A program made the translations under genes and the position numbers. The notes beneath the pieces are model-generated. The model worked only from the letters and a program-made list of their open reading frames with translations. It ran no database searches and was not told the DNA's origin. A stretch of DNA of 58,921 nt, taken from IMG/VR virus record IMGVR_UViG_3300049793_000053, positions 1-58,921 of that record. One strand, written 5' to 3'. The stretch's first letter is position 1; each line of letters starts with the position of its first letter. This stretch comes from a virus. Positions 16,547-25,322 of the stretch are shown piece by piece.

Positions 16547-16576
16547 ACGCCCCGAGGACAGCAATCCTCGGGGCGT
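16547..16576. terminator. Strong 12-bp hairpin after tail tube gene
   Basis: ACGCCCCGAGGA (16547-16558) pairs perfectly with TCCTCGGGGCGT (16565-16576) around CAGCAA. No U-tract follows, so termination may be incomplete or the hairpin may be an RNA-processing or stability element. The 209-base gap 16500-16708 also contains TATGGTGGTCG (16535) resembling other -10 elements here. Confidence 0.55.
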
Positions 16577-16671
16577 CGTCCGTCGACCAGCGACGCCCGC
16601 GTCGCTTCGAGCAGCTCGTCGCCGTCGTTGCTGCAGCCGAGTCGGCGGCCGCCGGCAGTCAGCGACGCCGC

Positions 16672-16701
16672 TTGTCAACACCCCGCGCGCGGGCGTAGCT
16701 T
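16672..16701 (+). promoter_or_regulatory. Promoter for tail assembly chaperone (leaderless)
   Basis: TTGTCA (16672-16677), an 18-base spacer and TAGCTT (16696-16701) form a near-consensus sigma-70 promoter. The ATG at 16709 is seven bases beyond the -10, with no ribosome site. Confidence 0.65.
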
Positions 16702-16708
16702 GGGCCTC

Positions 16709-17176
16709 ATGTCCTTTACCAGCTACAGCGCGCAAGACGTGCAGACCGAAGCCGTACCACTCGTCCTCGCATCGCTGCGCAACGTCGGGCGCGCGAAGCC
16801 TAACCCGATCGTGCATCTGCTGCACACCGGCACGACGAATCCGAAGTACATCGAGGCTGAGATCGCAGACGCCGACGACGCCCCGAGCGTCGGTGCGTCG
16901 TCCGGCGGCGACTTCGACATCGCGCGCGAGGAGGCCGCGACGGTGCGGCTGCGCAAGCGACTCGCGCTGCACGCGGTGCGCGGGCTCGAAGGCGTCTACC
17001 ACGACGACGGGCGCGAGGTCACCGGAACGCCGGCAGAGATCATGGAATTCTTGCTCGCGATCCCGAAGTTTGTCGTGTTGCAGATCCGCGGATGGTCCAA
17101 GGACCCCGTTAACTTCCAAGGCGACGCGCCGGCGCCGGCTACGCCGACGAACGTCGAGGGCGTCGCAAAAAAATAA
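16709..17176 (+). CDS. Tail assembly chaperone, short form (G-like)
   Basis: A 155-residue protein between the tail tube and tape measure genes, the classical place of the G/GT chaperones that load the tape measure. Residues 15-50 resemble a strand-helix core (VPLVLASLRNVGRAKPNPIVHLL), and residues 70-135 are helical. The zero frame ends VAKK followed by TAA, directly within a run of seven A residues that permits a -1 slip into the downstream extension. The leaderless ATG follows a TAGCTT box by seven bases. Confidence 0.75.
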   Translation: MSFTSYSAQDVQTEAVPLVLASLRNVGRAKPNPIVHLLHTGTTNPKYIEAEIADADDAPSVGASSGGDFDIAREEAATVRLRKRLALHAVRGLEGVYHDDGREVTGTPAEIMEFLLAIPKFVVLQIRGWSKDPVNFQGDAPAPATPTNVEGVAKK

Positions 17177-17535
17177 TCGCCCGGCTCGACTGGGAAGATC
17201 GCTACGCGAAACAGAAGTGGTCGATCGAAGCCGGGAAAGAAAAGCGCGCGCTCTACGGCGACGCCGCCCGGCCGTGGACGGCCGTCGAGCTCGAGCTCGA
17301 GCGCGGGAAAGTGATCCATCGTCTCGACGAGGGGACAACTATCCTGCGTCGAGCCTACGTGCAGTTGTCGACCGAGCGCTCCATCGGCTTCGGGTGCGTC
17401 GGTCCCATTCCTTGGACAGCGATCAACACGTGGTGTCAAACTAGCGGCTACACCGCCGCAACCCGCCGGCGTATCGAGGCCGTCGTCGAGCTCGTCGACG
17501 CCGACTACCTAGCTCGCGTGAACAAGACGAAGTGA
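16709..17535 (+). CDS. Tail assembly chaperone, frameshifted long form (GT-like)
   Basis: A -1 ribosomal frameshift at the seven-A run 17167-17173 would join the short form to a 120-residue extension ending at 17535, giving about 275 residues. The extension starts IIARLDWEDRYAKQKW and has an alpha-helical charged first half and a Cys/Trp-bearing second half. It has no start of its own except a GTG at 17311 far inside it, and it ends one base before the tape measure ATG. This is the usual organisation of lambda-type G/GT genes; slippage itself is inferred. Confidence 0.75.
17167..17173 (+). promoter_or_regulatory. Programmed -1 frameshift slippery site
   Basis: A AAA AAA is read GCA AAA AAA TAA in frame zero. 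Slipping back one base gives AAA AAA ATA ATC and opens the extension frame. The slip site touches the zero-frame stop, a layout that favours pausing. Confidence 0.75.
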
Positions 17536-17536
17536 C

Positions 17537-20500
17537 ATGGCGCTAGTTATTGACGTCGAAGTCAACCCGAACAAGGCGACCCCGGGCATCACTCGGATCG
17601 CGACGGGGATCCGCGGACTGACCGACGACGCCAAGGCGGCCGGAGCCGCGATGGGTGCGGCGTTCGACGACCGCGGTCGCGCCAAGGACTCGGCCGGCCG
17701 CTTCACGACGACGGCGACGGCGGCCGACAAGGCGACGACCGCAGTGCGTGGGCTCGACGAGGTGCTCGCCGAGCTCGCTGGATCGTCGGCCGTCGACGCG
17801 GCTACCAAGCGGTTCAACGACTCGCTCACGCGACAGGCTGCGATCCTCGAACAAGTGCGCGGGCCGGCGCAGCGCTACCGCGACGACATGGCGGCGGTCA
17901 CCGCGCTGTTCTACAAGGGCAAGATCAACGCGGACGAGTACACGCAGCAGCTTTCGCGGCTCAACACGCAATTGCAGTCGTCGACGAAGTCGAACGCGAC
18001 GTCGAACCTGCAAACGCCGACGGCCGCGGTCGCGGCACCGACGGGACTGTCGGCAATGCTTGCGTCGCTCACCGACGCCAAGACGCAAGCGACGACGTTC
18101 CAGGGGGCGATCAAGGGGCTGCTCGTCGACTCGACGGGCGAGGCCGGCAAGATCTTTTCCGCGTTCGCCGAGGGTGGCGAGGCCGCGGCCGGCGCTGTCG
18201 CCGCGTTGGCGCACGCATTCATCTCGCTCGCCGACGAGTACGCGAACCTCGAGAACCAGGCGCGCAAATTCGTCGTGTCCGGGCACGACGTCAACGACGT
18301 GATCAACGATCAGCTCGAGCTGTCACGCACGCTCGACTCGTCGCTCGCCGACACGATGGAGACGTACGACGCGATCCGCGACGGCACCGACGATCTAAAT
18401 CTGTCGTACGAGAAACAGATCGAGTTGACAAAGGACATCGGCGAGGCGATCCGGCTGTCGGGTGCTGGACTCAAGGAGGGCAGTGGGTTGATGACCACGC
18501 TGTCGTACGCGTTCGCGAGCGGTGCGATCGGCGGCCGCGAGCTCAAGGGGATCATGAAATCGATGCCCGACATCGCGCAGCTACTCACCGAGCAGCTCGG
18601 CAAGAACCGCAAGGAGCTTGTCGCGATGGCCAACGAGGGCAAGATCACCGGCGACATGCTCAAGAACGCGTTTCTTTCTGCCGGCGGAACGCTCGATGAA
18701 AAGATGGAATCGCACATCGTCACCGTCGGTTCGGCGTGGTCACACCTCAAGGAGCAAGTTTCCGTTTCGCTCGGCAAGCTCGCCGAGAGTACGGGAATCA
18801 CAGAGGCGTTGTCGACGGTGATCCAGGGACTGACCGGCGCGGTTCAGGCGCTCGTGTCTGCATTTGAAACGCTCGACGAGTGGACGGCCAAGCTCGGACG
18901 CAATGCGGTTCTGACCGCGCTGTCGTACCTGTCCGGCAAGAAAGGAATGGACGAGCAGCAGGCGGCGATCAAGGCCAACATCAAGGAATTCACCGAGTAC
19001 AGCGCGAAAATGGAGGAAGCGCGCACGTACGATCAGCGCTTCGCAGCCGGCGTCAAGGCGTCCAACGATCTGCTCGCGATGGCCAACACGCTGCTCGCGC
19101 TGCACAACGATCTGACGAATCAGAAGGCGAACGACTCAGCCGCCTATCAGAAGTCGATCTACGAGGAGAAACTCAAGATCAAGGCGCTCGACGAGACGTA
19201 TCGCGACCTCATGAAAACCCAACAGGGGTTCGAGGCCGGACACTTCAAGACGCGCGTTCCGGGGGCGTCGTTCGACACGCGACGTGACAAGGACCCCGAT
19301 CAGATCCTCGCCGAGATCAACGAGCACAAGCGACAGCTCGCGCTGCTCGAGACGCCACAGCTCGCCGGCGCGATGGCCATGGATCAGACCGTCGCGAAAG
19401 CGAAGGAGCAACTCGCTGTGCTCGCCGACGGGCGCGCGCGCGACATCATTTCCAAAAAGGCGTACGCCGCGGAAACCAAAAAGCTCAACGACGAGATCCG
19501 CAGCGCGTACGGCGACGCCGGAACCGACTACGTCAAGCAGCAGCTCGACGCGATCAAGGGACCGTTGCGCGACTTCGAGGGCGGCGTCGCAGCGGTCAAC
19601 TACTTGCTCAAGGTCCATGCGATCAACGCTGAGCAAGCCGCGGCGCAGATCAGCAAGCTCTATACGGCGTACGCCGGACCCGAGCTCGCCGCGATCGGAA
19701 CCAAGATCGGCGAGGCGATCGGCGGCGGGCCGCAGGGCGTCGCGATGGGCATCGTGTCCGTGTTCGAGGCCGGCGGCCGCGAGCTCCGCAAGATTTTCGC
19801 AGCGGGCAAGGCCGAGCTCGAAGCCGCGAAAAAGGCCGACGAATTCAATCCGTTCGCGTCGACGAAAGACACGAAGCAAGGCGAAGGAACGTGGAAGGAC
19901 ACCCACGGTACTGCACTGCTCGACGTGCTCACGAAGGTCAACGCACCGCTCGTCGAGTACGAAAAGCAGCTCACGCTGGTTTCGATGCTCGAGAACAACC
20001 ACGCGCTGTCAGCCGAGCAAGCCGCGACGCAGGTCGAAGCGTTGACGAAGGCGTACGAGGAAGCGAGCGGCAAGATCGTCGCGACGTCGACGTGGTCTGA
20101 ATTCGCCGATGGCGCCGTGGCCGCGAGCAAGCAGATCTCGAAGTCGTTGATCCACACCGCCGACGCCGTGAAAGACGCATTCACCGGATCGCTTGACGAT
20201 GTCAACAAGCAGCTAAAGGATCTGATCCTCACGGGAAAAGCGGATTGGGGAAAGTTTCTCGACTCACTCGCGAACCGCTGGACGGATCTCGCGCTCAAGC
20301 AAGTCGAGGGATCGATCCTCAAAATGGCGGGGCACGGCGTGGGCTCGGACGGAGCCGACGTTGTCGCGAGCGCGAAGTCGAGCGCGGCGCAGTCGGCGAT
20401 CGCAGCCGCGGCCGATCACGGAACGGCGTCGATCGCCGCGCTCGGCGGATCGGCCGACCTCGCGGTCTACTCGCTCGAAGCGTTCACGGCCGCCGTCAAC

Positions 20501-20908
20501 GCCGCTTCGGCCGCGGCCGCGGCACAGGCTACCGCCGACGCGGCTGCGGCTGCGGCTGCGGCGTCGAGCGGCGCGGCCGACCTCGTCGGTGGCGTCGGCG
20601 CGATCGCCAGCACGGCACGCTACGGCGGGGCGCCCCCGGCCGGCGGCGCCCCGACGATGGCGGCCGGTGCGTGGCGGCCGTCGCGGATGGACGTCGGCGG
20701 ATCCGGCGACGGCGCTCGCTACGGCACGCCCCCGGCCGGCGGCGCGCCGAGCTCGGACACGATGATCCCGGGGATCAAGATCGTCAACCAAGTGCTCGAC
20801 GGACGGAAGGTCGCGATCGACGCAGTCAAGTCGCGCGAGGGCGACCGCGTGATCATGAACAAGATCGATCGGCTCGACCGTCGTCGTCGGCCGCGCGGCG
20901 CTGTCTAG
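17537..20908 (+). CDS. Tape measure protein
   Basis: A 1123-residue protein that spans the tail lumen and fixes tail length; by the usual ~1.5 angstrom per residue rule the tail would be near 170 nm. Residues ~205-410 contain the phage tape-measure N-terminal domain (GRELKGIMKSMPDIAQLLTE; MANEGKITGDMLKNAF). Long helical, coiled-coil-like stretches follow. Residues ~870-935 resemble the lambda tape-measure C-terminal domain (SLDDVNKQLKDLILTGKADW). The C-terminus is Ala-rich with two RYGxxPPAGGAP repeats. The ATG lies one base after the chaperone extension. Confidence 0.9.
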   Translation: MALVIDVEVNPNKATPGITRIATGIRGLTDDAKAAGAAMGAAFDDRGRAKDSAGRFTTTATAADKATTAVRGLDEVLAELAGSSAVDAATKRFNDSLTRQAAILEQVRGPAQRYRDDMAAVTALFYKGKINADEYTQQLSRLNTQLQSSTKSNATSNLQTPTAAVAAPTGLSAMLASLTDAKTQATTFQGAIKGLLVDSTGEAGKIFSAFAEGGEAAAGAVAALAHAFISLADEYANLENQARKFVVSGHDVNDVINDQLELSRTLDSSLADTMETYDAIRDGTDDLNLSYEKQIELTKDIGEAIRLSGAGLKEGSGLMTTLSYAFASGAIGGRELKGIMKSMPDIAQLLTEQLGKNRKELVAMANEGKITGDMLKNAFLSAGGTLDEKMESHIVTVGSAWSHLKEQVSVSLGKLAESTGITEALSTVIQGLTGAVQALVSAFETLDEWTAKLGRNAVLTALSYLSGKKGMDEQQAAIKANIKEFTEYSAKMEEARTYDQRFAAGVKASNDLLAMANTLLALHNDLTNQKANDSAAYQKSIYEEKLKIKALDETYRDLMKTQQGFEAGHFKTRVPGASFDTRRDKDPDQILAEINEHKRQLALLETPQLAGAMAMDQTVAKAKEQLAVLADGRARDIISKKAYAAETKKLNDEIRSAYGDAGTDYVKQQLDAIKGPLRDFEGGVAAVNYLLKVHAINAEQAAAQISKLYTAYAGPELAAIGTKIGEAIGGGPQGVAMGIVSVFEAGGRELRKIFAAGKAELEAAKKADEFNPFASTKDTKQGEGTWKDTHGTALLDVLTKVNAPLVEYEKQLTLVSMLENNHALSAEQAATQVEALTKAYEEASGKIVATSTWSEFADGAVAASKQISKSLIHTADAVKDAFTGSLDDVNKQLKDLILTGKADWGKFLDSLANRWTDLALKQVEGSILKMAGHGVGSDGADVVASAKSSAAQSAIAAAADHGTASIAALGGSADLAVYSLEAFTAAVNAASAAAAAQATADAAAAAAAASSGAADLVGGVGAIASTARYGGAPPAGGAPTMAAGAWRPSRMDVGGSGDGARYGTPPAGGAPSSDTMIPGIKIVNQVLDGRKVAIDAVKSREGDRVIMNKIDRLDRRRRPRGAV

Positions 20909-20912
20909 CTAC

Positions 20913-20942
20913 TTGCCGCCGACGTCGCCGGCGTGGCACCCT
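20913..20942 (+). promoter_or_regulatory. Candidate promoter for the 20950 gene
   Basis: TTGCCG (20913-20918), an 18-base spacer and CACCCT (20937-20942), with ATG seven bases later. The -35 is the same TTGCCG as before 31921; the -10 is weak. Confidence 0.35.
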
Positions 20943-20949
20943 CGGGGCT

Positions 20950-21399
20950 ATGGGCAATTACGGTGTCAAGATGCAACGCACCGCGGGCACCGCGGTGTCT
21001 GTCGGCAACATCACGGCGCCGGCGAGCTCGATGCGGCGCGTGCGGCTCTACGAGGCAAATTTCGGATCCGAGGACGCACCGGCCGACAACGCGTTTCTCT
21101 GGCAACTGCAACGCTGCACGACCGTCGGCACGCGCACGAGCTTTACCCCGGTGATCCTCGATCCGGCCGACGCCGCGTGCGCGTTCACCGCCGGCGAAAA
21201 TCACACCGTCGAGCCGACCTACACCGCGGGTGCGATCCTCCTTCATTGGCCGATGAATCAGCGCGCGTCGTTGCGCTGGATCGCGGTCGACCGCGACTCG
21301 GAGCTCGTGATCCCGGCCGTCGCGAACAACGGGATCGGCTACCTCACGCCGACGGCGCCGGCGCTCAAGGCCACGGTTTACACGTTCGCGAGGGAGTAG
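20950..21399 (+). CDS. Virion-associated beta-rich protein (149 aa)
   Basis: A 149-residue unrecognised protein in the tail block, alternating short strands and turns (VRLYEANFGSEDAPADN; YTAGAILLHWPMNQRASLRW). This looks like a jelly-roll or beta-sandwich, as in capsid or tail decoration proteins. No ribosome site; a promoter-like element ends seven bases upstream. It starts the run of minor tail genes after the tape measure. Confidence 0.6.
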   Translation: MGNYGVKMQRTAGTAVSVGNITAPASSMRRVRLYEANFGSEDAPADNAFLWQLQRCTTVGTRTSFTPVILDPADAACAFTAGENHTVEPTYTAGAILLHWPMNQRASLRWIAVDRDSELVIPAVANNGIGYLTPTAPALKATVYTFARE

Positions 21400-21401
21400 C
21401 G

Positions 21402-21710
21402 ATGTCGTCGAGCGGACGACGGACCGGCGGCGTGGTGCAGACGTTCGCGCCGGGTGCCGCGCGCGCGATCGAGCAAGGCACGCACACGTGCGCCCATTGT
21501 CAGCACGTCGTGGCGGTGCACGACGCGAACGGGATGCGGCTGTCGGCCGAGCAGCAGCCGCCGTTTTGTTTGCAGTGCTACCGCGTGATCTGCAACGCGT
21601 GCGGCGAGCTCGGCAAGTGCACGCCGTTCGAGGCGAAGATCGAGGCGTACGAGAAAGAGGCCGCGGACGCTGCGCGGTTCGGACGGCAACTCGAGGCGGT
21701 GCTCCGATGA
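21402..21710 (+). CDS. Zinc-finger tail-block protein (102 aa)
   Basis: A 102-residue protein beginning two bases after the previous stop. It contains a compact zinc-binding core: CAHC, then CLQCYRVICNACGELGKC around residues 51-68, followed by PFEAKIEAYEKEA, a charged helix. Similar small Cys-rich proteins occur in phage tail regions, with unknown function. It overlaps the next ATG (ATGA). Confidence 0.65.
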   Translation: MSSSGRRTGGVVQTFAPGAARAIEQGTHTCAHCQHVVAVHDANGMRLSAEQQPPFCLQCYRVICNACGELGKCTPFEAKIEAYEKEAADAARFGRQLEAVLR

Positions 21711-22102
21711 AAGCGGACATGATCGCGACGCAGTGCGATGGGTGCGGCCACCTCGAAGTGGTGCCGCGCGCGACGCACGATGCGCGCGATCGCGTCCCCG
21801 ACGAGCAGGCGCACGGCCACCACGTGATGCCCGGCGACCAGGACAACGACTGGATCTGCTATGGGCAGCCGATCGAGGTCGACCACCCCGAAGCGATCGC
21901 CGCGCACGCCGAGCGCAGCATCTACGGCGTCGCGGAGCTTCAGATCTCCGATGCCGATCGCGTCGCGATGCGTGAGCTGTCGTACGACGAGCGCAAGCTC
22001 GCGCTCGCGAGCGGAGACTTCGTTCGCGAGGCCGCGGAGATCGAGGCCAAGATCGCGAGTGCTTCGATCGCAGCGGACATCAACAAGGTTGTGACGCCAT
22101 GA
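21707..22102 (+). CDS. Hypothetical protein with Cys/His site (131 aa)
   Basis: A 131-residue protein with ATGA overlaps at both ends. Residues 10-50 carry CDGCGHLEVV and HGHHVMPGDQDNDWICYG, a possible metal-binding domain. The second half is helical with acidic and Ala-rich stretches (SYDERKLALASGDFVREAAEI). It is unrecognised and may act with the preceding zinc protein in tail assembly. Confidence 0.6.
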   Translation: MKADMIATQCDGCGHLEVVPRATHDARDRVPDEQAHGHHVMPGDQDNDWICYGQPIEVDHPEAIAAHAERSIYGVAELQISDADRVAMRELSYDERKLALASGDFVREAAEIEAKIASASIAADINKVVTP

Positions 22103-22935
22103 GCGCGATCGCGGATCTTCACGAGCTCGTTAACCGCTTGAGCGGCGGCAACAGTGGCAATCCCGAATTGCTCATGATGCACAAGGAGTCGCGCGTCGCC
22201 GGTGCGGCCGCAGCGGCTCCGATCGTCGGGTTCGCGACATCGTTGTGGGAGTACGAGGGCACGCCGTCGCACGGGGCGGTCCCTCCGACGACGGTCGCCT
22301 ATCCCGACAACACGACGCAAGGATCGTGGAAGCAAACCAATCCGTCGGGCGGCCGCCAAAAGTGGGCCTCGTCGATCGGAGGCACTGTCACGTCACCCGG
22401 AACGCTCGTCGTGTTCGACCGACTCGCGCACATCAGCGGTTTGTCCGGCACGACGATCACTGCGCAAAACGTCCTCGCGACCGCGATCACGCGCAACACG
22501 AACGGCGTCGGTAACTTCATTTTCGGAGAGATCTATACGCAGGTTGGCGGCACGGCCACGACGATCACCGCGAACTACACGAACCAGGCCGGTGTCGCGG
22601 GTCAGACCTCACAGGCTGTGGTCTTCGGAAACACTGGTCGTCGCGAGGCCCAAAGGTTTTTTGAGATCAGCCTCGCCGCGGGCGACACCGGCGTGCAGGC
22701 GGTCAACACGGTGACCGTTCTCGCCTCCACGCTGGTCGCCGGCAACTTCGGCATCGGCATTGGCCATAAGGTTGCTTCGCTCATGGTTGGAACGAACAGC
22801 ATGGCGGATATTCGATCGTTCCTCGATGGTCCGCTTACTGAGATCCTGACAGGAGCGTGCCTGTCCTGGTACTGGCTCCCGGCCGTCGCTACTGCCATGG
22901 TCTGTGACATGTGGTCGACCACGTTGGAGCGATAA
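22099..22935 (+). CDS. Virion structural protein, paralogue A (278 aa)
   Basis: A 278-residue Gly/Thr/Ala-rich beta protein. Its C-terminal half closely matches the next gene: both contain YTNQAGVAGQ, SLAAGDTGVQAV and STLVAGNF in the same order. The pair looks like a tandem duplication of a structural subunit, perhaps a tail-tip or decoration protein. The ATG overlaps the previous stop. Codon choice looks slightly looser than in neighbouring genes. Confidence 0.65.
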   Translation: MSAIADLHELVNRLSGGNSGNPELLMMHKESRVAGAAAAAPIVGFATSLWEYEGTPSHGAVPPTTVAYPDNTTQGSWKQTNPSGGRQKWASSIGGTVTSPGTLVVFDRLAHISGLSGTTITAQNVLATAITRNTNGVGNFIFGEIYTQVGGTATTITANYTNQAGVAGQTSQAVVFGNTGRREAQRFFEISLAAGDTGVQAVNTVTVLASTLVAGNFGIGIGHKVASLMVGTNSMADIRSFLDGPLTEILTGACLSWYWLPAVATAMVCDMWSTTLER

Positions 22936-22936
22936 C

Positions 22937-23776
22937 GTGGCGCTTGCCGACTACACCGCGCTGAAGGCCAAGATGGATGCGCCGTCTCAGCACTACGATC
23001 ACCTCCGGGCGTTGACGATCCCGAACAATACGCCGACGCGTTGCAGCTTCGTGTCCAGTTGGAAAGCCAACGGTGCGCCGCTGGCTGGCGCGACCCCAAC
23101 TGCTGCGGCCGTGTGTGATCGCACCACGGCCGGCGCAGTACCAATCGTCAACGCGAGTGCTGGCGAGCTCCGTATGTGGATTCGTCGTTGCATCGCCGGA
23201 CGCGCCTCCGGTTCCACCCCGGCCACCGGCAGTTTCATGTTCGCCGATCGACTCATCCATCAGGGCGGGCTCGACGGCACTGTCACGACGGCGCAGACTG
23301 TGTCCACGCCAGCGCTCACACGCGCGACGAGCGGTGCAGGTGTGATCGCAGCGCTGGAATGCTACACCGCCGTCGGCTCGACGGTCGCAAGCGCAACGGT
23401 CTCGTACACGAACCAGGCGGGTGTCGCGGGACAGGTATCGCAGCCGATCGACTTCATCTCGACCCTCAGTAACCAGGGAGGCCGCATCCTGCCGATCTCC
23501 CTCGCCGCGGGGGACACCGGAGTGCAGGCGGTCAGTACCGTGACACTCTCCGCATCGACGTTGGTTGCCGGTAACTTCGGCGTGACTCTCTATCGCCCGA
23601 TCACTGGCTGGATTCCGATCGACATCAACTATGCATCGGCAGGCCATCCGCTCCTCGACACGGGGGGGTACGCCGGGCTCGTTCCGACGGATGCGTGCAT
23701 CTGGATGCTCATCAACTCCAACGGCGGGCCGATCACCTCGTACGCGTCGATCGACATGAACTTTTTTGAAGATTGA
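22937..23776 (+). CDS. Virion structural protein, paralogue B (279 aa)
   Basis: A 279-residue paralogue of the preceding product, starting at GTG one base after its stop. Residues 1-30 (MALADYTALKAKMDAPSQ) form a helix, then repeated beta segments lead to the shared YTNQAGVAGQ and GDTGVQAVSTVTLSASTLVAGNFG region. I associate this type of sequence with uncultured-phage structural proteins of unknown exact role. The C-terminal 50 residues differ from paralogue A. Confidence 0.65.
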   Translation: MALADYTALKAKMDAPSQHYDHLRALTIPNNTPTRCSFVSSWKANGAPLAGATPTAAAVCDRTTAGAVPIVNASAGELRMWIRRCIAGRASGSTPATGSFMFADRLIHQGGLDGTVTTAQTVSTPALTRATSGAGVIAALECYTAVGSTVASATVSYTNQAGVAGQVSQPIDFISTLSNQGGRILPISLAAGDTGVQAVSTVTLSASTLVAGNFGVTLYRPITGWIPIDINYASAGHPLLDTGGYAGLVPTDACIWMLINSNGGPITSYASIDMNFFED

Positions 23777-23782
23777 TCCGCG

Positions 23783-25315
23783 ATGGCGAATCGACACCTA
23801 ACGATCGGACACCGCCTACTGTTCGACGGTGCGGCGCAGTTGTTCGACTCGATCCCGGTCGAAGTAACCGGAGCGCCGACAGACGTCGCGATGTTCGGAT
23901 CGATGCCGATCGCGCGCGCACGTGTCGACGGCAAGCAGCGCGTCGCACCCTACTTGTTCCGGCCGCTGTTGCCACCCGTCGTCGTGCCGGCGCCACTCGC
24001 GACGCCGTTCCTCGGGTGGCAGCCGAGCCGCGGCGCGAAGATCGATGCGAAGGGGCGTCGAGCTCCGTACTACTTCGCACCGCACAAGCCGCCGACGTTC
24101 TTGCCGCCGTATGGGCCCGCGCTGTCGTCGGTGCTCGTGCTCGATGTCGAGGCCGGCGGGGCGGTCACGTTCGCGTGGGCGACGAACGTGATCGAGAACA
24201 ACGGCGGGCAGGAGTACCGCCGGTGCGTGCGAGCTCGAGCTCGATCGACGTGGTCGTTTCCGATCATCCTGAACGATCAGCGATCGCGCGACGTGCGGTC
24301 GCGGCTGATCCGCGGCGTCGCACTCGGCCGCGTGTTCGGGCTCGCGCTGCCCTACGAAGCGATCTACGCGAGCGACGACGCGAGCGGATCGACGTTCAAC
24401 GCGCCGACGGCGTTCGCCGATTGGGCGATCGCTCGGCAGCCTGTCGCCGTCGTCGGCTTCGACGGATCGATCATCCCGGCGACGATCCAATCAGTGACCG
24501 GAACGACGGTCGTGATCGACCAGTCGATCGCCGGCGTGTGTGCTCGCGCCGGCGCGCGCATGATGCCGATCGTCCCCGTGTTCCTCGAAGCTGCGCAGCC
24601 GTTCGGGCGCTACGCTGTCAACGCCGAGCAGTGGACGATCGAGGCGATCCCCGCGTCGACGCCGGGCTTTGTCAACTCGATCGCCGTCGTCGGCGCGTCG
24701 GTCACGTACGCGCCGGGCGGCGATCCGTTGTTCGATCGCGGGCTCAACGTCACCGACGGCACGAACGCAACGGGGTGGGTCGGCAAGACGGATCTCGTCG
24801 ATCTCGGATCGCTGCTCGAGATCAAGAGCAATCAGAGCGTCGCGGACGGCACGCGGCAGATCAAGTATCGGTCGGCGAGTCGTGCCGAGTGGCAGTGGCT
24901 CAAGCTGTTTCTCGCGACGGTACGCGGTCGCAACAAGCGTTTCGTGTTGCCCACGGGGCGGCCGGATCTCGTCGGGCTCGCGATCGGCGGCGGCGGTACG
25001 ACGCTCGACGTCGAGGCACCGCCGGCGGCGTACGCGGCCGACTACCTCAACGAGTGGTATCCGTCGATCGCGCATCGGCTGTTGCAGCTCGTGTGGAAGG
25101 ACGGCACCTACGATCTGATCTTCGCCGACGGCGTCACAGACCTCGGCACGGGCGTGCAGCGGATCGCGCTCGACACGACGGCATCGCAGGCGTTCGCGAA
25201 CCTCGCGCGGATCTCGTTCGCCGAGACGGTGCGGCTTGACACCGACGAACCGCCGATCACGTGGAACGCGACGACGTTCGCGATCGACGTGACGGCAAAG
25301 GTCGTGCAACAGTGA
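23783..25315 (+). CDS. Minor tail protein (510 aa), distal tail-like
   Basis: A 510-residue protein in the place of the distal tail/baseplate hub component, followed by the DUF2163-like and tip genes. The N-terminal 110 residues are Pro-rich and positively charged (PLLPPVVVPAPLATPF). Later parts are beta-rich, with a C-terminal domain (ETVRLDTDEPPITWNATTF) that resembles tail adaptor domains. ATG is six bases after the paralogue B stop. The exact family is uncertain. Confidence 0.65.
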   Translation: MANRHLTIGHRLLFDGAAQLFDSIPVEVTGAPTDVAMFGSMPIARARVDGKQRVAPYLFRPLLPPVVVPAPLATPFLGWQPSRGAKIDAKGRRAPYYFAPHKPPTFLPPYGPALSSVLVLDVEAGGAVTFAWATNVIENNGGQEYRRCVRARARSTWSFPIILNDQRSRDVRSRLIRGVALGRVFGLALPYEAIYASDDASGSTFNAPTAFADWAIARQPVAVVGFDGSIIPATIQSVTGTTVVIDQSIAGVCARAGARMMPIVPVFLEAAQPFGRYAVNAEQWTIEAIPASTPGFVNSIAVVGASVTYAPGGDPLFDRGLNVTDGTNATGWVGKTDLVDLGSLLEIKSNQSVADGTRQIKYRSASRAEWQWLKLFLATVRGRNKRFVLPTGRPDLVGLAIGGGGTTLDVEAPPAAYAADYLNEWYPSIAHRLLQLVWKDGTYDLIFADGVTDLGTGVQRIALDTTASQAFANLARISFAETVRLDTDEPPITWNATTFAIDVTAKVVQQ

Positions 25316-25322
25316 GCGCGCC

